A stretch of 64,000 bases of DNA from Clostridiales bacterium (lineage in GTDB: Bacteria; Bacillota; Clostridia; Oscillospirales; Oscillospiraceae). A program made the translations under genes and the position numbers. Location of the stretch: contig JAJUJI010000002.1 in NCBI GenBank assembly GCA_029265405.1, positions 124,001-188,000 of the forward strand, read 5' to 3'. Of the stretch, positions 28,090 through 36,833 are shown piece after piece. The stretch's first letter is position 1. Each line of letters opens with the position of its first letter. Under the pieces are notes generated by a model that was not told the DNA's origin, made no database searches, and worked only from the letters and a program-made list of their open reading frames with translations.

Positions 28090-29547
28090 ATGAATATAAC
28101 CAGAGAACAAAAAAGAACGCTGATTATGATGGCTGTTGCGGCGCTCCCGCTGCTGCCCGCGCTGCTTTTCAAAATGCACTGGCTCATAGAGCTTTTACTG
28201 TGCCTGCTTTCGTCGGCGGTATCCTGCCTGGAGCTGATAGCCCCGGCAAAAAAGGCGCTGGCCGAAAAGCGCTTTAAAGACCCGCTGCTTATCATTCTGC
28301 TTGCATGCGCCGCTTCCTTTATATCAGGAGCTTTTTCATCGGCCGCGCTTACGCTTATAGTTTACCGGCTTGCGCTCGCGCTGGTCAGCGGGCGCACGGA
28401 GAGCGTTAGAAAAATGGCGGAAACGCGAATTGAGCTGTCCTCGCTAAAAAAATACGCAGCTCCGCTTGAGGACAAGCCGAGGCTGGATTTTAAGCTCTGT
28501 TCCGCTTTTGACAAGTATCTGCCGCTCTTTTTTCCTTCGCTGGCCGTTTTATACGCCGTGTTGCTTCCCCTGCTGAGCCAGGTGGGCGCGCTTGAAGCAC
28601 TAAGGAGGGCGGCAGCAATTTTAGCAGTATCAGGCGTATTTTCCGTCTTTGCGCCCATTGCTTTTATAGACTACGCCGCGTGCGTCCGCGCCCTGGAATG
28701 CGGCGTTCTGTTCAAGCCGGGCGCGCTGGCAAAGATTGCTAAGGCAAGGCTGCTCCATATCAGCCAGGCCGAGCCGGAGGATATAGGCGGAATTAAGATT
28801 TATGTTTCGGATTCAAACGTCCTCAGCGCCAAATCCGTTCTTTTTCTGGCCGCAACGGCTTTTGCCTATTCCGGCGGCGAGACGGCCCTGAAGCTGGCGG
28901 AGGCTTACGGAAGGCCCATAGACAGGAGCGCTGTCACCGAAGCGCAGGAGCTTGAGGGTCTGGGCGTTGTTGCCAGGATCAGGGGAACCGCCGTTTGCGC
29001 CGGCAGCGCGGTTTTTATGAATCGCGCCGGGCTTCCCGTCCTGCCTTTTAACGAACGCGGAACGGTAATACACATTGGCGTCAACGGCCGCTATGCCGGA
29101 AAGCTTTCATTTGAGGGAGACGATATGCCTTATGGCGAATTCAGTCGCGAAGCGGAAAAGCTTGGGCTTTATGTTTCCACGGACGCTGTGGACATCTCGG
29201 ATAAAAGGTCTGATGATGAGCTTGCGGCCTTTGCCTCCGACGGCGCCTTTCCCGAAGCCTCGATTAAGGAGAACGATGTGAGAGTATCAAGCGGCGGATA
29301 CCGCGAGAATGCGGATATATGCATCGCCTCCGGCGCCCGTGGAGATCTTCTCTCCGCCTTCAGCCTTGCGGGAAGCGCCGAACGGCTGAAGAAGGGCTGC
29401 GCGGCTGTTTTCTGTTCTGTTAAGGCGCTTGCGCTTGCGCTGGCGCTTATCGGGCTGATGCCGCTCTGGGGCGCCGTTGCTGCCGACGCGGCCGCAGCGC
29501 TCCTTGCCTGGGGCTTCTCGCTGCGGGCGCTGGATATAGGAGCCTGA
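28090..29547 (+). CDS. P1B-type ATPase-like membrane protein lacking all catalytic motifs
   Basis: 485 residues, intact frame, GAGGG nine bases before ATG. The order of segments follows a heavy-metal P-type ATPase: helices at 10-50; a KDPLLIILLACAASF-type helix pair (63-100); a helix pair (145-162, 172-196); GVLFKPGALAKIAKA (205-219), which in pumps leads straight into the phosphorylated DKTGT; N-domain-like GLGVVARIRGTAVCAGS (290-306); a P-domain-like section; and a terminal helix pair (444-475). The CPC site is GVF (182-184), DKTGT is absent (HISQAE), TGD is STDA, GDGxND is SDGAFPE (about 384-390), and the actuator domain with TGES is missing. So it cannot be a phosphorylated pump. 17 bp after the DHHW gene, likely co-transcribed. 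Role unknown. Confidence 0.72.
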   Translation: MNITREQKRTLIMMAVAALPLLPALLFKMHWLIELLLCLLSSAVSCLELIAPAKKALAEKRFKDPLLIILLACAASFISGAFSSAALTLIVYRLALALVSGRTESVRKMAETRIELSSLKKYAAPLEDKPRLDFKLCSAFDKYLPLFFPSLAVLYAVLLPLLSQVGALEALRRAAAILAVSGVFSVFAPIAFIDYAACVRALECGVLFKPGALAKIAKARLLHISQAEPEDIGGIKIYVSDSNVLSAKSVLFLAATAFAYSGGETALKLAEAYGRPIDRSAVTEAQELEGLGVVARIRGTAVCAGSAVFMNRAGLPVLPFNERGTVIHIGVNGRYAGKLSFEGDDMPYGEFSREAEKLGLYVSTDAVDISDKRSDDELAAFASDGAFPEASIKENDVRVSSGGYRENADICIASGARGDLLSAFSLAGSAERLKKGCAAVFCSVKALALALALIGLMPLWGAVAADAAAALLAWGFSLRALDIGA

Positions 29548-29563
29548 GGCCGCGCCGCTTCTC

Positions 29564-30229
29564 TTATGAGCAAAATATATGCTTTCCTATAGTGACTATT
29601 TCCGGCCTGGACCAGATCCAGCCGCTGGTGGCTGTGGCGGGGTTGAAATAGTATATGGCGCCGCCCGAGGGATCCCAGCCGTTCAGGGCGTCCCGTGCGG
29701 CCCTGTACGCGCTGTCGGCCACCTCCTGGTAAAACTGACCGTCGGTCACGCAGGTGAAGGCTCCGGGCTGGTATATGACGCCCGCCAGGGAATCCGGGAA
29801 GGAAGGATGCTCTATCCTGTTGAGCACCACCGCGCCGACGGCTACCTGGCCGACATAAGGCTCGCCCCTGGCCTCGGCAGATATGAGCCGGGCAAGAAGG
29901 CTTATGTTGTTGCCGTATGAGGTGCCTTCGCCGGCGCTTATCCCGATGGCCTTGAGCGTAGCCGGGCCGCAGATGCCGTCGGCCGTCAGGCCGTTTTTGC
30001 TTTGAAAATATTTAACCGCGGCTGTTGTCTTGCTGCCGTATATGCCGTCCACAGGGCCGGTATAATAGCCCCAGTCGCTGAGCTTCTGCTGTATCTGCCT
30101 CACGACCGAGCCTGTCGAGCCCTGCCTGTAGACGGCGGCCTCGGCTTTTGAGAGGCAGATCAGCGTTATGTTGACCGCAAAAAGTACGGCGACTGAAATC
30201 AGCAGTCTTTTTCTTGCTTCCGAATCCAT
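29564..30229 (-). CDS. sleB: Spore cortex-lytic enzyme SleB
   Basis: 221 residues: N-terminal signal/anchor (about 8-30), peptidoglycan-binding repeat (about 33-95; GSTGSVVRQIQQKLSDWGYY), and a C-terminal Hydrolase_2 domain (about 110-221) with the Glu in ISAEARGEPYVGQVAV and YQPGAFTCV. SleB is a lytic transglycosylase that degrades spore cortex at germination. AAGGAG eight bases before ATG at 30229 sets the start. Its usual partner ypeB is not adjacent. Convergent with the pseudo-ATPase gene, with 16 bp between stops and no clear terminator. Confidence 0.9.
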   Translation of the reverse strand: MDSEARKRLLISVAVLFAVNITLICLSKAEAAVYRQGSTGSVVRQIQQKLSDWGYYTGPVDGIYGSKTTAAVKYFQSKNGLTADGICGPATLKAIGISAGEGTSYGNNISLLARLISAEARGEPYVGQVAVGAVVLNRIEHPSFPDSLAGVIYQPGAFTCVTDGQFYQEVADSAYRAARDALNGWDPSGGAIYYFNPATATSGWIWSRPEIVTIGKHIFCS

Positions 30230-30265
30230 TGCAAAGCTCCTTAATATGCCGGTTCCGCGGAATAA

Positions 30266-30314
30266 AAAGCTCCTTCGCAAATATCCCGCTAAGGATATTG
30301 TACGAAGGAGCTTT
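30266..30314 (-). terminator. Strong intrinsic terminator after thrS
   Basis: Minus strand: AAAGCTCCTTCG / CGAAGGAGCTTT (12 bp) with an inner AATATCC/GGATATT stem, followed by TTATT; begins about 20 bp after the thrS stop. It separates thrS from sleB. Confidence 0.85.
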
Positions 30315-30333
30315 GCTTTTATGACTTGATAAA

Positions 30334-32247
30334 TCAGTAAGATCTGGCAGCTCTTTCAGCCGTTATTTTTTCAATAAGCTCGTCAAGCGGCATGGAGCCC
30401 AAATCGCCGCCGCTGCGCGAACGTACGGAGACGGCGCCGCTTTCCGCTTCCTTGTCTCCGGCGATAATCATATAAGGTATTTTTTTCATCTGGGCTTCCC
30501 TGATCTTGTAACCTATCTTTTCGTTGCGCAGGTCGGTTTCCACCCTGAAGCCCTTTTCCTCAAGCTTTTTCGCTATGCCGACGCAATACTCGTTGGTCCT
30601 ATCTGTGATGGGCATAACCGCAAGCTGTACAGGGCTGAGCCAAAGCGGGAAGGCGCCTGCGAAATGCTCCGTTATGATGCCGATAAAGCGCTCTATTGAG
30701 CCGAGCACGACTCTGTGCAGCATAACGGGGCGGTGCCTCATTCCGTCCGCTCCCGTGTATTCCAGCTCAAAGCGCTCGGGCATCTGGAAATCGAGCTGTA
30801 TAGTGCCGCACTGCCAGGTGCGGCCGAGGCAGTCCTCCAGGTGAAAGTCCAGCTTGGGACCGTAGAAGGCGCCGTCCCCTTCGTTTACGACGAATTTCTT
30901 CCCCAGGGCTTCGGCGGCTTCGGCCAGCGTTTTGGTAGCCAGCTCCCAATCCTCCTCGGAGCCTATGTGATCCTCCGGCATTGTAGACAGCTCAATGTGG
31001 TATTTCAGACCGAAAAGGGAATATACCTCGTCGAAAAGCCTCATGACGCCCATTATTTCACTTTTGATCTGATCCCGCGTCATGAATATGTGCGCGTCGT
31101 CCTGCGTAAAGCAGCGAACCCGGAAAAGGCCGTGCAAGGCGCCGGATAGCTCGTGGCGGTGCACCAGGCCGAGCTCCGCGCAGCGGATGGGCAGGTCGCG
31201 GTAGGAATGAAGCTCCTGCTTGTACACCAGCATGCCTCCGGGACAGTTCATCGGCTTTATGCAATAGTCCTCCCCGTCGATGACGGTGGTATACATGTTG
31301 TTTTTATAATGCTCCCAGTGCCCGCTTCTCAGCCACAGGTCCTTGGACAAGATAATGGGAGTAGATATTTGAACATAGCCGTATTTTTTATGGACCTCGT
31401 GCCAGTACTCCAGCAGCGTGTTCCTCAGCACCATTCCTTTTGGGAGAAAAAAGGGAAAGCCGGGGCCTTCGTCCAGGAGCACGAAGAGGCCGAGCTCCTT
31501 GCCCAGCTTCCTGTGGTCGCGCTTTTTCGCCTCCTCGATGCGAGTCAGATACGCGTCCAGCTCTTCCTTCTTGGCAAAGCAGGTTCCGTAAATCCTTTGA
31601 AGCATTTTCCGCTTTGAGTCGCCGCGCCAGTATGCCCCGGTGCATGAGGTAAGCTTGAGGGCATTTCCCTTCAGCTTTCCGGTTGACATAAGATGCGGCC
31701 CCGCGCAGAGATCGGTAAAATCGCCCTGCCTGTAGAAGCTTATGGCGGCTTCCTCCGGCAGGTCTCTGATAAGCTCCACCTTATACGGCTCGTTGAGGCT
31801 TTCCATGTATCTAATCGCTTCCTCCCTGGGAAGCTCGAAGCGCTCCAGCGGTATGTTATCCTTTATTATCCTTCTCATTTCCTCCTCAAGCTTTTCGAGA
31901 AGGTCGGGGGTAAAAACCGTATCTGAGTCCACGTCGTAATAAAAGCCGTCCGCTATGGCGGGCCCGATGGCAAGCTTCGTGTTGGGATACAGGCGCTTTA
32001 TGGCCTGGGCGAGCACGTGGGAAGCCGTATGACGGTAAGCCAGCCTTCCGCCTTCGTCCTCAAAGGTGAGAAAGCTTATTTCAGAGTCCTTATAAAGGGC
32101 ATAGGTCAAGTCGCGGACCTGACCGTCCACCGAGGCGGAAAGTGCGTTTCTAGCCAGCCCTTCGGATATGCTCCGGGCAATGTCTATCAGCCTGCTTCCG
32201 GCCTCAGTCTGAATCGCGCTCCCGTCCTTTAGCTTAATATTTATCAT
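30334..32247 (-). CDS. thrS: Threonyl-tRNA synthetase
   Basis: 637 residues: N-terminal TGS domain, editing domain with the HTASHVLAQA zinc-ligand helix, class II core (FRVRCFTQDDAHIF, HRVVLGSIERF) and C-terminal anticodon-binding domain. Charges tRNA-Thr. The 101 bp upstream are too short for a T-box and lack one, although thrS is often T-box regulated in Firmicutes. Confidence 0.97.
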   Translation of the reverse strand: MINIKLKDGSAIQTEAGSRLIDIARSISEGLARNALSASVDGQVRDLTYALYKDSEISFLTFEDEGGRLAYRHTASHVLAQAIKRLYPNTKLAIGPAIADGFYYDVDSDTVFTPDLLEKLEEEMRRIIKDNIPLERFELPREEAIRYMESLNEPYKVELIRDLPEEAAISFYRQGDFTDLCAGPHLMSTGKLKGNALKLTSCTGAYWRGDSKRKMLQRIYGTCFAKKEELDAYLTRIEEAKKRDHRKLGKELGLFVLLDEGPGFPFFLPKGMVLRNTLLEYWHEVHKKYGYVQISTPIILSKDLWLRSGHWEHYKNNMYTTVIDGEDYCIKPMNCPGGMLVYKQELHSYRDLPIRCAELGLVHRHELSGALHGLFRVRCFTQDDAHIFMTRDQIKSEIMGVMRLFDEVYSLFGLKYHIELSTMPEDHIGSEEDWELATKTLAEAAEALGKKFVVNEGDGAFYGPKLDFHLEDCLGRTWQCGTIQLDFQMPERFELEYTGADGMRHRPVMLHRVVLGSIERFIGIITEHFAGAFPLWLSPVQLAVMPITDRTNEYCVGIAKKLEEKGFRVETDLRNEKIGYKIREAQMKKIPYMIIAGDKEAESGAVSVRSRSGGDLGSMPLDELIEKITAERAARSY

Positions 32248-32295
32248 CCATATACCTCCGTGCGGGCGTCCATACGACAGACCACCCTGTTATTT

Positions 32296-32316
32296 ACGGC
32301 AGGCGCTGCCAGCCGT
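32296..32316 (+). terminator. Plus-strand terminator-like hairpin in thrS upstream region
   Basis: ACGGCAGGCGCTGCCAGCCGT forms an 8-bp stem with one mismatch, followed on the plus strand by TTTTTGCG. No plus-strand gene ends here, so it may stop antisense transcription or be a leader hairpin of thrS on the other strand. Confidence 0.35.
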
Positions 32317-32348
32317 TTTTGCGTTGTTATTTTGTGATACCACCTATT

Positions 32349-33074
32349 TCAGCTTATGTCAAGGATTTTTCCCAGCAAAAGCGTTATTGCGTACAGGATA
32401 GGCTGGTGGACAAGATAGATAATGAAGGCTTTCCGCCCCACGGCGGGCAAAAACCTGGGGTTAAGCTCGTAAAAGCGCTTCGGCAGTACTCCGGCCTTGA
32501 TCTTCTCCCCGGCCCAGGTCCCAAGCAGGAACACAAAAAGCCAAGGGAATATGGGAAAATAGTCCGCCGATTCGAAGCCGGGGTAATATATGCCCAGCGG
32601 CCAGAGCCAGCGGGAATCGGAGCCCGCGGCGTTAGCAAGGTTAACCGCGACGTCAGACGCTATAAGCAAAACAATATAAAGCACGGGGGCCGCCCTGTCC
32701 GGCAGCTTATCGAGCGGCCTCCAGACAAGGCCGTAAAACACCATGCAAAAGCCCAAAAAATGCAGTATGCCAAACAGTATCGGCATATCCATTAGCCAGG
32801 TCACAAGAGTTATCGCCAGGGCCGCGCATAATACCTTAAGGCCCCGCCTTATATTGCTGTGTGAAAAGCGCGACGAAACGCCTGAAAGGAAGATGAACAT
32901 GCCCGCGAAAAAATAGTGGGCTACGTCCAGCACGGGATTGGTAAATATCCACCACGGCGCGCCTAAGAAGGCCGCCAAATCATACAAAAAATGATGCGCC
33001 ACCATCAGCAGGACGCACAGGCCTCTTGCGGCGTCTATGCTCTCTATCCTGCCTCCACCGTAATTGCCCGTCAT
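32349..33074 (-). CDS. DUF1624 (heparan-alpha-glucosaminide N-acetyltransferase-like) membrane protein
   Basis: 241 residues, about seven membrane helices. The opening RIESIDAARGLCVLLMVAHH, with its Asp and two His, is the DUF1624 signature; related proteins acetylate sugars across the membrane. A late SIDAARG-type motif and HQPILYAI near the C terminus agree. It overlaps the ychF stop by 4 bp (ATGA). The substrate is unknown, but it adds to several carbohydrate acylation genes in the window. Confidence 0.85.
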   Translation of the reverse strand: MTGNYGGGRIESIDAARGLCVLLMVAHHFLYDLAAFLGAPWWIFTNPVLDVAHYFFAGMFIFLSGVSSRFSHSNIRRGLKVLCAALAITLVTWLMDMPILFGILHFLGFCMVFYGLVWRPLDKLPDRAAPVLYIVLLIASDVAVNLANAAGSDSRWLWPLGIYYPGFESADYFPIFPWLFVFLLGTWAGEKIKAGVLPKRFYELNPRFLPAVGRKAFIIYLVHQPILYAITLLLGKILDIS

Positions 33075-34165
33075 TTCGTTACGTTGAACCTGAAATTGAC
33101 CACGTCTCCGTCCCTCATGACATAGTCCTTGCCCTCGCTGCGGACGTGGCCCTTCTCCTTGGCCGCCTGCATCGTGCCGCTGGCTTTCAAATCCTCGAAA
33201 GCGACCACCTCGGCCTTGATAAAGCCTCTTTCAATATCGCTGTGTATCTTGCCGGCGGCCTGAGGCGCTTTTGTCCCCTTTCTTATAGTCCAGGCCCTTA
33301 CCTCGTCCTTTCCGGCGGTCAGGAAGGACATCAGGCCCAGCAGGTCGTATGCGCAGTTTATAAACCTGCTCAAGCCCGTCTCCTTTATGCCGAGCTCGGA
33401 AAGGAAAACCGCCCTCTCCTCATCGTCCAGTTCGGCAAGGTCCTGCTCAAGGCGCGCGCAGATTGGAAGGACCCTTTCGCCCTCGGTCTCGGCCAGTTTT
33501 TTAAGATTGATATAATTTGTGTTTTCGTCAAGAGACGCATAGCCCTTTTCGTCCAGATTGGCGGCGTAAATAACAGGCTTGAGCGAAAGCAGCCCGCCGT
33601 CGGCAAAAAGCGCCCGGTCCTCGGGGCTTATTTCAAAAAACCTGGCCGCCCTCCCGTCGCTGAGATGCTTTAAAAGGCCTTCAAAAAGATCCGCCTCATG
33701 CAGATATTTCCTGTCGCCCTTGGCGTTCTTTTTCGCTTTTTCAAGCCGTCTTTCGACAACCTCAATGTCCGCGAGCACAAGCTCGAGGTTAAGTATTTCC
33801 GCATCCCTTAGGGAATCTGCCTTTTCGTCGCCGAATATGTCCGCGTTGTCAAAGCAGCGGACCACATGTACCAGCGCATCCGTCTGCCTTATGTGGGAGA
33901 GAAATTTATTGCCCAGGCCCTCGCCGCGCGAGGCGCCCTTGGCAAGGCCGGCGATATCCACAAATTCAATGGTGGCGGGCGTCACCTTGTCGGGCTGATG
34001 CAGCTCTGCCAGCCAGTCCAGCCTGGCGTCCGGCACCTGAACGACGCCGACGTTCGGCGTTATGGTCGAAAACTGGTAGCTGGCGGTTTCAACCCTGGAA
34101 CCCGTAAGGGCGTTGAACAGCGTGCTCTTGCCTGCGTTGGGCAGACCCACTATGCCTAATTTCAT
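33071..34165 (-). CDS. ychF: Ribosome-binding ATPase YchF
   Basis: 364 residues. G1 motif GLPNAGKST, DIAGLAKGAS, and the NLDE-type G4 region that gives ATP preference; C-terminal TGS domain (SEGKDYVMRDGDVVNFRFN). Binds ribosomes and is linked to stress responses. Start and length are normal. A hairpin GCTGC/GCAGC (34183-34196) precedes its ribosome-binding site. Coupled to the DUF1624 gene by a 4-bp overlap. Confidence 0.96.
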   Translation of the reverse strand: MKLGIVGLPNAGKSTLFNALTGSRVETASYQFSTITPNVGVVQVPDARLDWLAELHQPDKVTPATIEFVDIAGLAKGASRGEGLGNKFLSHIRQTDALVHVVRCFDNADIFGDEKADSLRDAEILNLELVLADIEVVERRLEKAKKNAKGDRKYLHEADLFEGLLKHLSDGRAARFFEISPEDRALFADGGLLSLKPVIYAANLDEKGYASLDENTNYINLKKLAETEGERVLPICARLEQDLAELDDEERAVFLSELGIKETGLSRFINCAYDLLGLMSFLTAGKDEVRAWTIRKGTKAPQAAGKIHSDIERGFIKAEVVAFEDLKASGTMQAAKEKGHVRSEGKDYVMRDGDVVNFRFNVTK

Positions 34166-34212
34166 TTAAAACCTCCATATCCGCTGCCCGGAGCAGCCGT
34201 TTACATCATAGC

Positions 34213-34244
34213 GGCGGGATGCTGTCTGAACCGACATTCCCGCC
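34213..34244 (-). terminator. Hairpin after ftsH
   Basis: GGCGGGA / TCCCGCC, extended by TGTC/GACA, 33 bp after the ftsH stop. No T-run follows, so partial termination or RNA stabilisation is possible. Confidence 0.4.
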
Positions 34245-34277
34245 ACCATGAACAATATATGTCTTTCCTTTTTTACT

Positions 34278-36266
34278 CTATTGCCTGCCTCCGCCCGCAT
34301 CGGCAAAGGGGTCATCCCATCCTTCGGCGTCTGCTATGGAACGCTTGGCTTCCGCATTGCCCGGGTCGGGCGCAGTCGCAGACTCGGCCTCGGCCGCTTT
34401 CGCCTTCGCGGCTTTTTTCAGAGGCTCCGAAGGCAACTCCCTGTGGGAGTATACATAAGCGAAGGTTTCGCTGTCCATGACCTCGTGCTTCAGGAGGTAT
34501 TCCGCCGTAAGATGCAGTATATCCATATTGGCAAGCAATATATCCTGGCAGCGCTTGTAGGCCTCGTCAATTATGTGCCTTATCTCGTCGTCTATTTCGG
34601 CGGAGGTCTTTTCCGAGTAGCTCTTGGTATGCCCGAAATCGCGCCCGATGAACACCTCGTTGCCGCTGGTGTCATATACTACGGGGCCGAGAGCTTCGCT
34701 CATGCCGTAGCGCGTCACCATCGCCTTTGCAAGCGCAGTGGCCTTTTCCAGGTCGTTTGAGGCGCCAGTCGATATGTCGTTCAGCACAAGCTTTTCCGCC
34801 AGCCTGCCGCCCAAAAAGGTCACTATATCGTCAAGCATCTCGCTTTTTGATGTGAAGCTCTTATCCTCCTGCGGAAGGGAGATTGTCATGCCGCCCGTCA
34901 TGCCGCGGGGTATTATGGAAATCTGATGGACGGGGTCGGCATGCTCGACCGAAGCCATTACGACGGCGTGGCCCGCCTCGTGATAAGCGGTAAGCTTTCT
35001 TTCCTTTTCCGATACTACCTTGCTCTTCTTTTCCGGGCCGGCTATCACCTTAATCGTGGCTTCCTCGATCTCAGACATGGTGATGAAGCGCTTGTGGCGC
35101 CTTGCCGTGAGCAGCGCGGCCTCATTCAGCAGGTTTTCCAAATCCGCGCCTGTAAAGCCTATGGTTGATTTGGCGACGGTGGCAAGGTTGACATCGTCGC
35201 CCAGCGGCTTGCCCCTGCTGTGCACTCTCAGTATCGCTTCCCTGCCTTTGATGTCAGGGTAGCCGACGTAGACCTGGCGGTCGAAGCGGCCCGGCCTGAG
35301 CAGAGCCTTGTCGAGTATGTCCTGCCTGTTTGTTGCCGCCATTACTATGACGCCCTCGTTGGTGCCGAAGCCGTCCATCTCGACAAGTAGCTGGTTCAGG
35401 GTTTGCTCCCTTTCGTCGTGCCCGCCGCCGAGCCCGGCTCCGCGCTGCCGGCCGACCGCGTCTATTTCGTCTATAAAAATTATGGAAGGGGCCACCTTTT
35501 TAGCCTGTTCGAACAGATCTCTAACGCGTGATGCGCCGACACCGACATAAAGCTCCACAAAGTCCGAGCCGGATATCGAGAGGAACTGTACGCCGGCCTC
35601 GCCGGCCACCGCCTTGGCCAAAAGCGTCTTGCCTGTGCCCGGAGGGCCCACGAGAAGAACGCCCTTTGGTATCCTCGCGCCGACCTCGATAAAGCCCTTG
35701 GGATTCTTTAGGAATTCGACTATTTCCTGAAGCTCCTCCTTTTCCTCCTCGGAGCCGGCGACGTCGGCAAAAGTAACCTTCTTGTCGCCCGTGCCTATGC
35801 GCGTGCGAGCCTTGCCGAAGCGCATGGCGCTCCTGTCGCCGCCCGCGCCCTTATTCATCATGATATACCAAAGAACGGCGGATACTCCTATAAGCAGCAG
35901 ATAGGGCACGAAGGACAGCCACCATGGCGCCTCGAAGCCGACGTCATAGTCGTAGTCGCTTATTACCTTGTTTTTCCACTGGCTGTCTATAAGCTCATGG
36001 AGGTCCTCGTAAAATACGGAAAAGCTGTACAGCTTATAGGTGGCCGAATAGCTGCCGTTGTACGGCTCCTTCAGCGAAAGTATAAGCGTGTCGCCCTGAA
36101 CCAGAAAGGATTTGACCTTTTGGTCCTCAAAAAGCGACCTTATGTCCGAATATTTCAGGCTCTGGGTGTCCTTTTGGGACATGAGCAGGAATACGGTGGC
36201 CAGAAGGACGACAAGTATCAAAATGTATATGCCTATATCTCTCGGCTTCTTTTTGTTTTCATTCAT
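34278..36266 (-). CDS. ftsH: ATP-dependent zinc metalloprotease FtsH
   Basis: 662 residues: two membrane helices (about 11-29 and 113-133) with an extracytoplasmic loop between them, AAA+ module (Walker A GPPGTGKT, Walker [13 protein letters not shown] region RPGRFDRQ) and M41 protease with HEAGH. Degrades membrane and regulatory proteins. The C-terminal 45 residues are Ala/Glu-rich and end in GWDDPFAD. Preceded by hpt and tilS in the same run, the usual Firmicutes order. Confidence 0.97.
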   Translation of the reverse strand: MNENKKKPRDIGIYILILVVLLATVFLLMSQKDTQSLKYSDIRSLFEDQKVKSFLVQGDTLILSLKEPYNGSYSATYKLYSFSVFYEDLHELIDSQWKNKVISDYDYDVGFEAPWWLSFVPYLLLIGVSAVLWYIMMNKGAGGDRSAMRFGKARTRIGTGDKKVTFADVAGSEEEKEELQEIVEFLKNPKGFIEVGARIPKGVLLVGPPGTGKTLLAKAVAGEAGVQFLSISGSDFVELYVGVGASRVRDLFEQAKKVAPSIIFIDEIDAVGRQRGAGLGGGHDEREQTLNQLLVEMDGFGTNEGVIVMAATNRQDILDKALLRPGRFDRQVYVGYPDIKGREAILRVHSRGKPLGDDVNLATVAKSTIGFTGADLENLLNEAALLTARRHKRFITMSEIEEATIKVIAGPEKKSKVVSEKERKLTAYHEAGHAVVMASVEHADPVHQISIIPRGMTGGMTISLPQEDKSFTSKSEMLDDIVTFLGGRLAEKLVLNDISTGASNDLEKATALAKAMVTRYGMSEALGPVVYDTSGNEVFIGRDFGHTKSYSEKTSAEIDDEIRHIIDEAYKRCQDILLANMDILHLTAEYLLKHEVMDSETFAYVYSHRELPSEPLKKAAKAKAAEAESATAPDPGNAEAKRSIADAEGWDDPFADAGGGRQ

Positions 36267-36290
36267 ATTTGCGTTATCTTCCCTCCCTTT

Positions 36291-36833
36291 CTATCGATTC
36301 AAGTAGGCTTCGGGCTTCAGTATGCCCACATAGGGCAGATTTCTGTACTTTTCGTTGTAATCCAGCCCGTAGCCCACCACGAAGGCGTCTGGTATCTCGT
36401 AGCCCCGGTAATCCGGAACGAGCTTTATTTTTCTTCTGGACGGCTTGTCAAGGAAGGAACAGACTTTTACTGTCGCCGCGTTTCTGTTGGCCACATATCT
36501 CATCAAATAGGCAAGCGTCATGCCGCTGTCTATGATGTCCTCTACAAAAACTATGTGGCGGCCTTCCACATCCATCTCCAGGTCCTTTCTGATGGTTATC
36601 CTGCCCGAGCTCTCGACGCCCGAGCCGTAGGAGGAGACGGACATGAACGCCACCTCGCAGTCGGTTTCTATTCTGCGCACCAGGTCTGCCATAAATACGA
36701 AGGAGCCCTTTAGTATACCCACAAAAACCGGGTTTTTATCCCTGTAGTCCTCGGTGAGCGCTGCGGCAAGCTCTCTCACCTTCATGTCTATTTCACGCTC
36801 GTTGAATAGGATCTCGCCAATCTCGTTAAGCAT
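36291..36833 (-). CDS. hpt: Hypoxanthine phosphoribosyltransferase
   Basis: 180 residues with FVGILKGSFVFMADL and the PRPP-binding motif IVFVEDIIDSGMTL, matching the short HPRT family. Salvages hypoxanthine/guanine to IMP/GMP. Its start overlaps the end of tilS by 8 bp, as in many Firmicutes where tilS-hpt-ftsH is a conserved trio. Confidence 0.95.
   Translation of the reverse strand: MLNEIGEILFNEREIDMKVRELAAALTEDYRDKNPVFVGILKGSFVFMADLVRRIETDCEVAFMSVSSYGSGVESSGRITIRKDLEMDVEGRHIVFVEDIIDSGMTLAYLMRYVANRNAATVKVCSFLDKPSRRKIKLVPDYRGYEIPDAFVVGYGLDYNEKYRNLPYVGILKPEAYLNR

Noticed and set aside
32270-32294. T-box-like AGGGTGGT on the minus strand before thrS
   Set aside because: Only the first half of the T-box core is present, ACCGCG is missing, and the leader is too short for the specifier stem.
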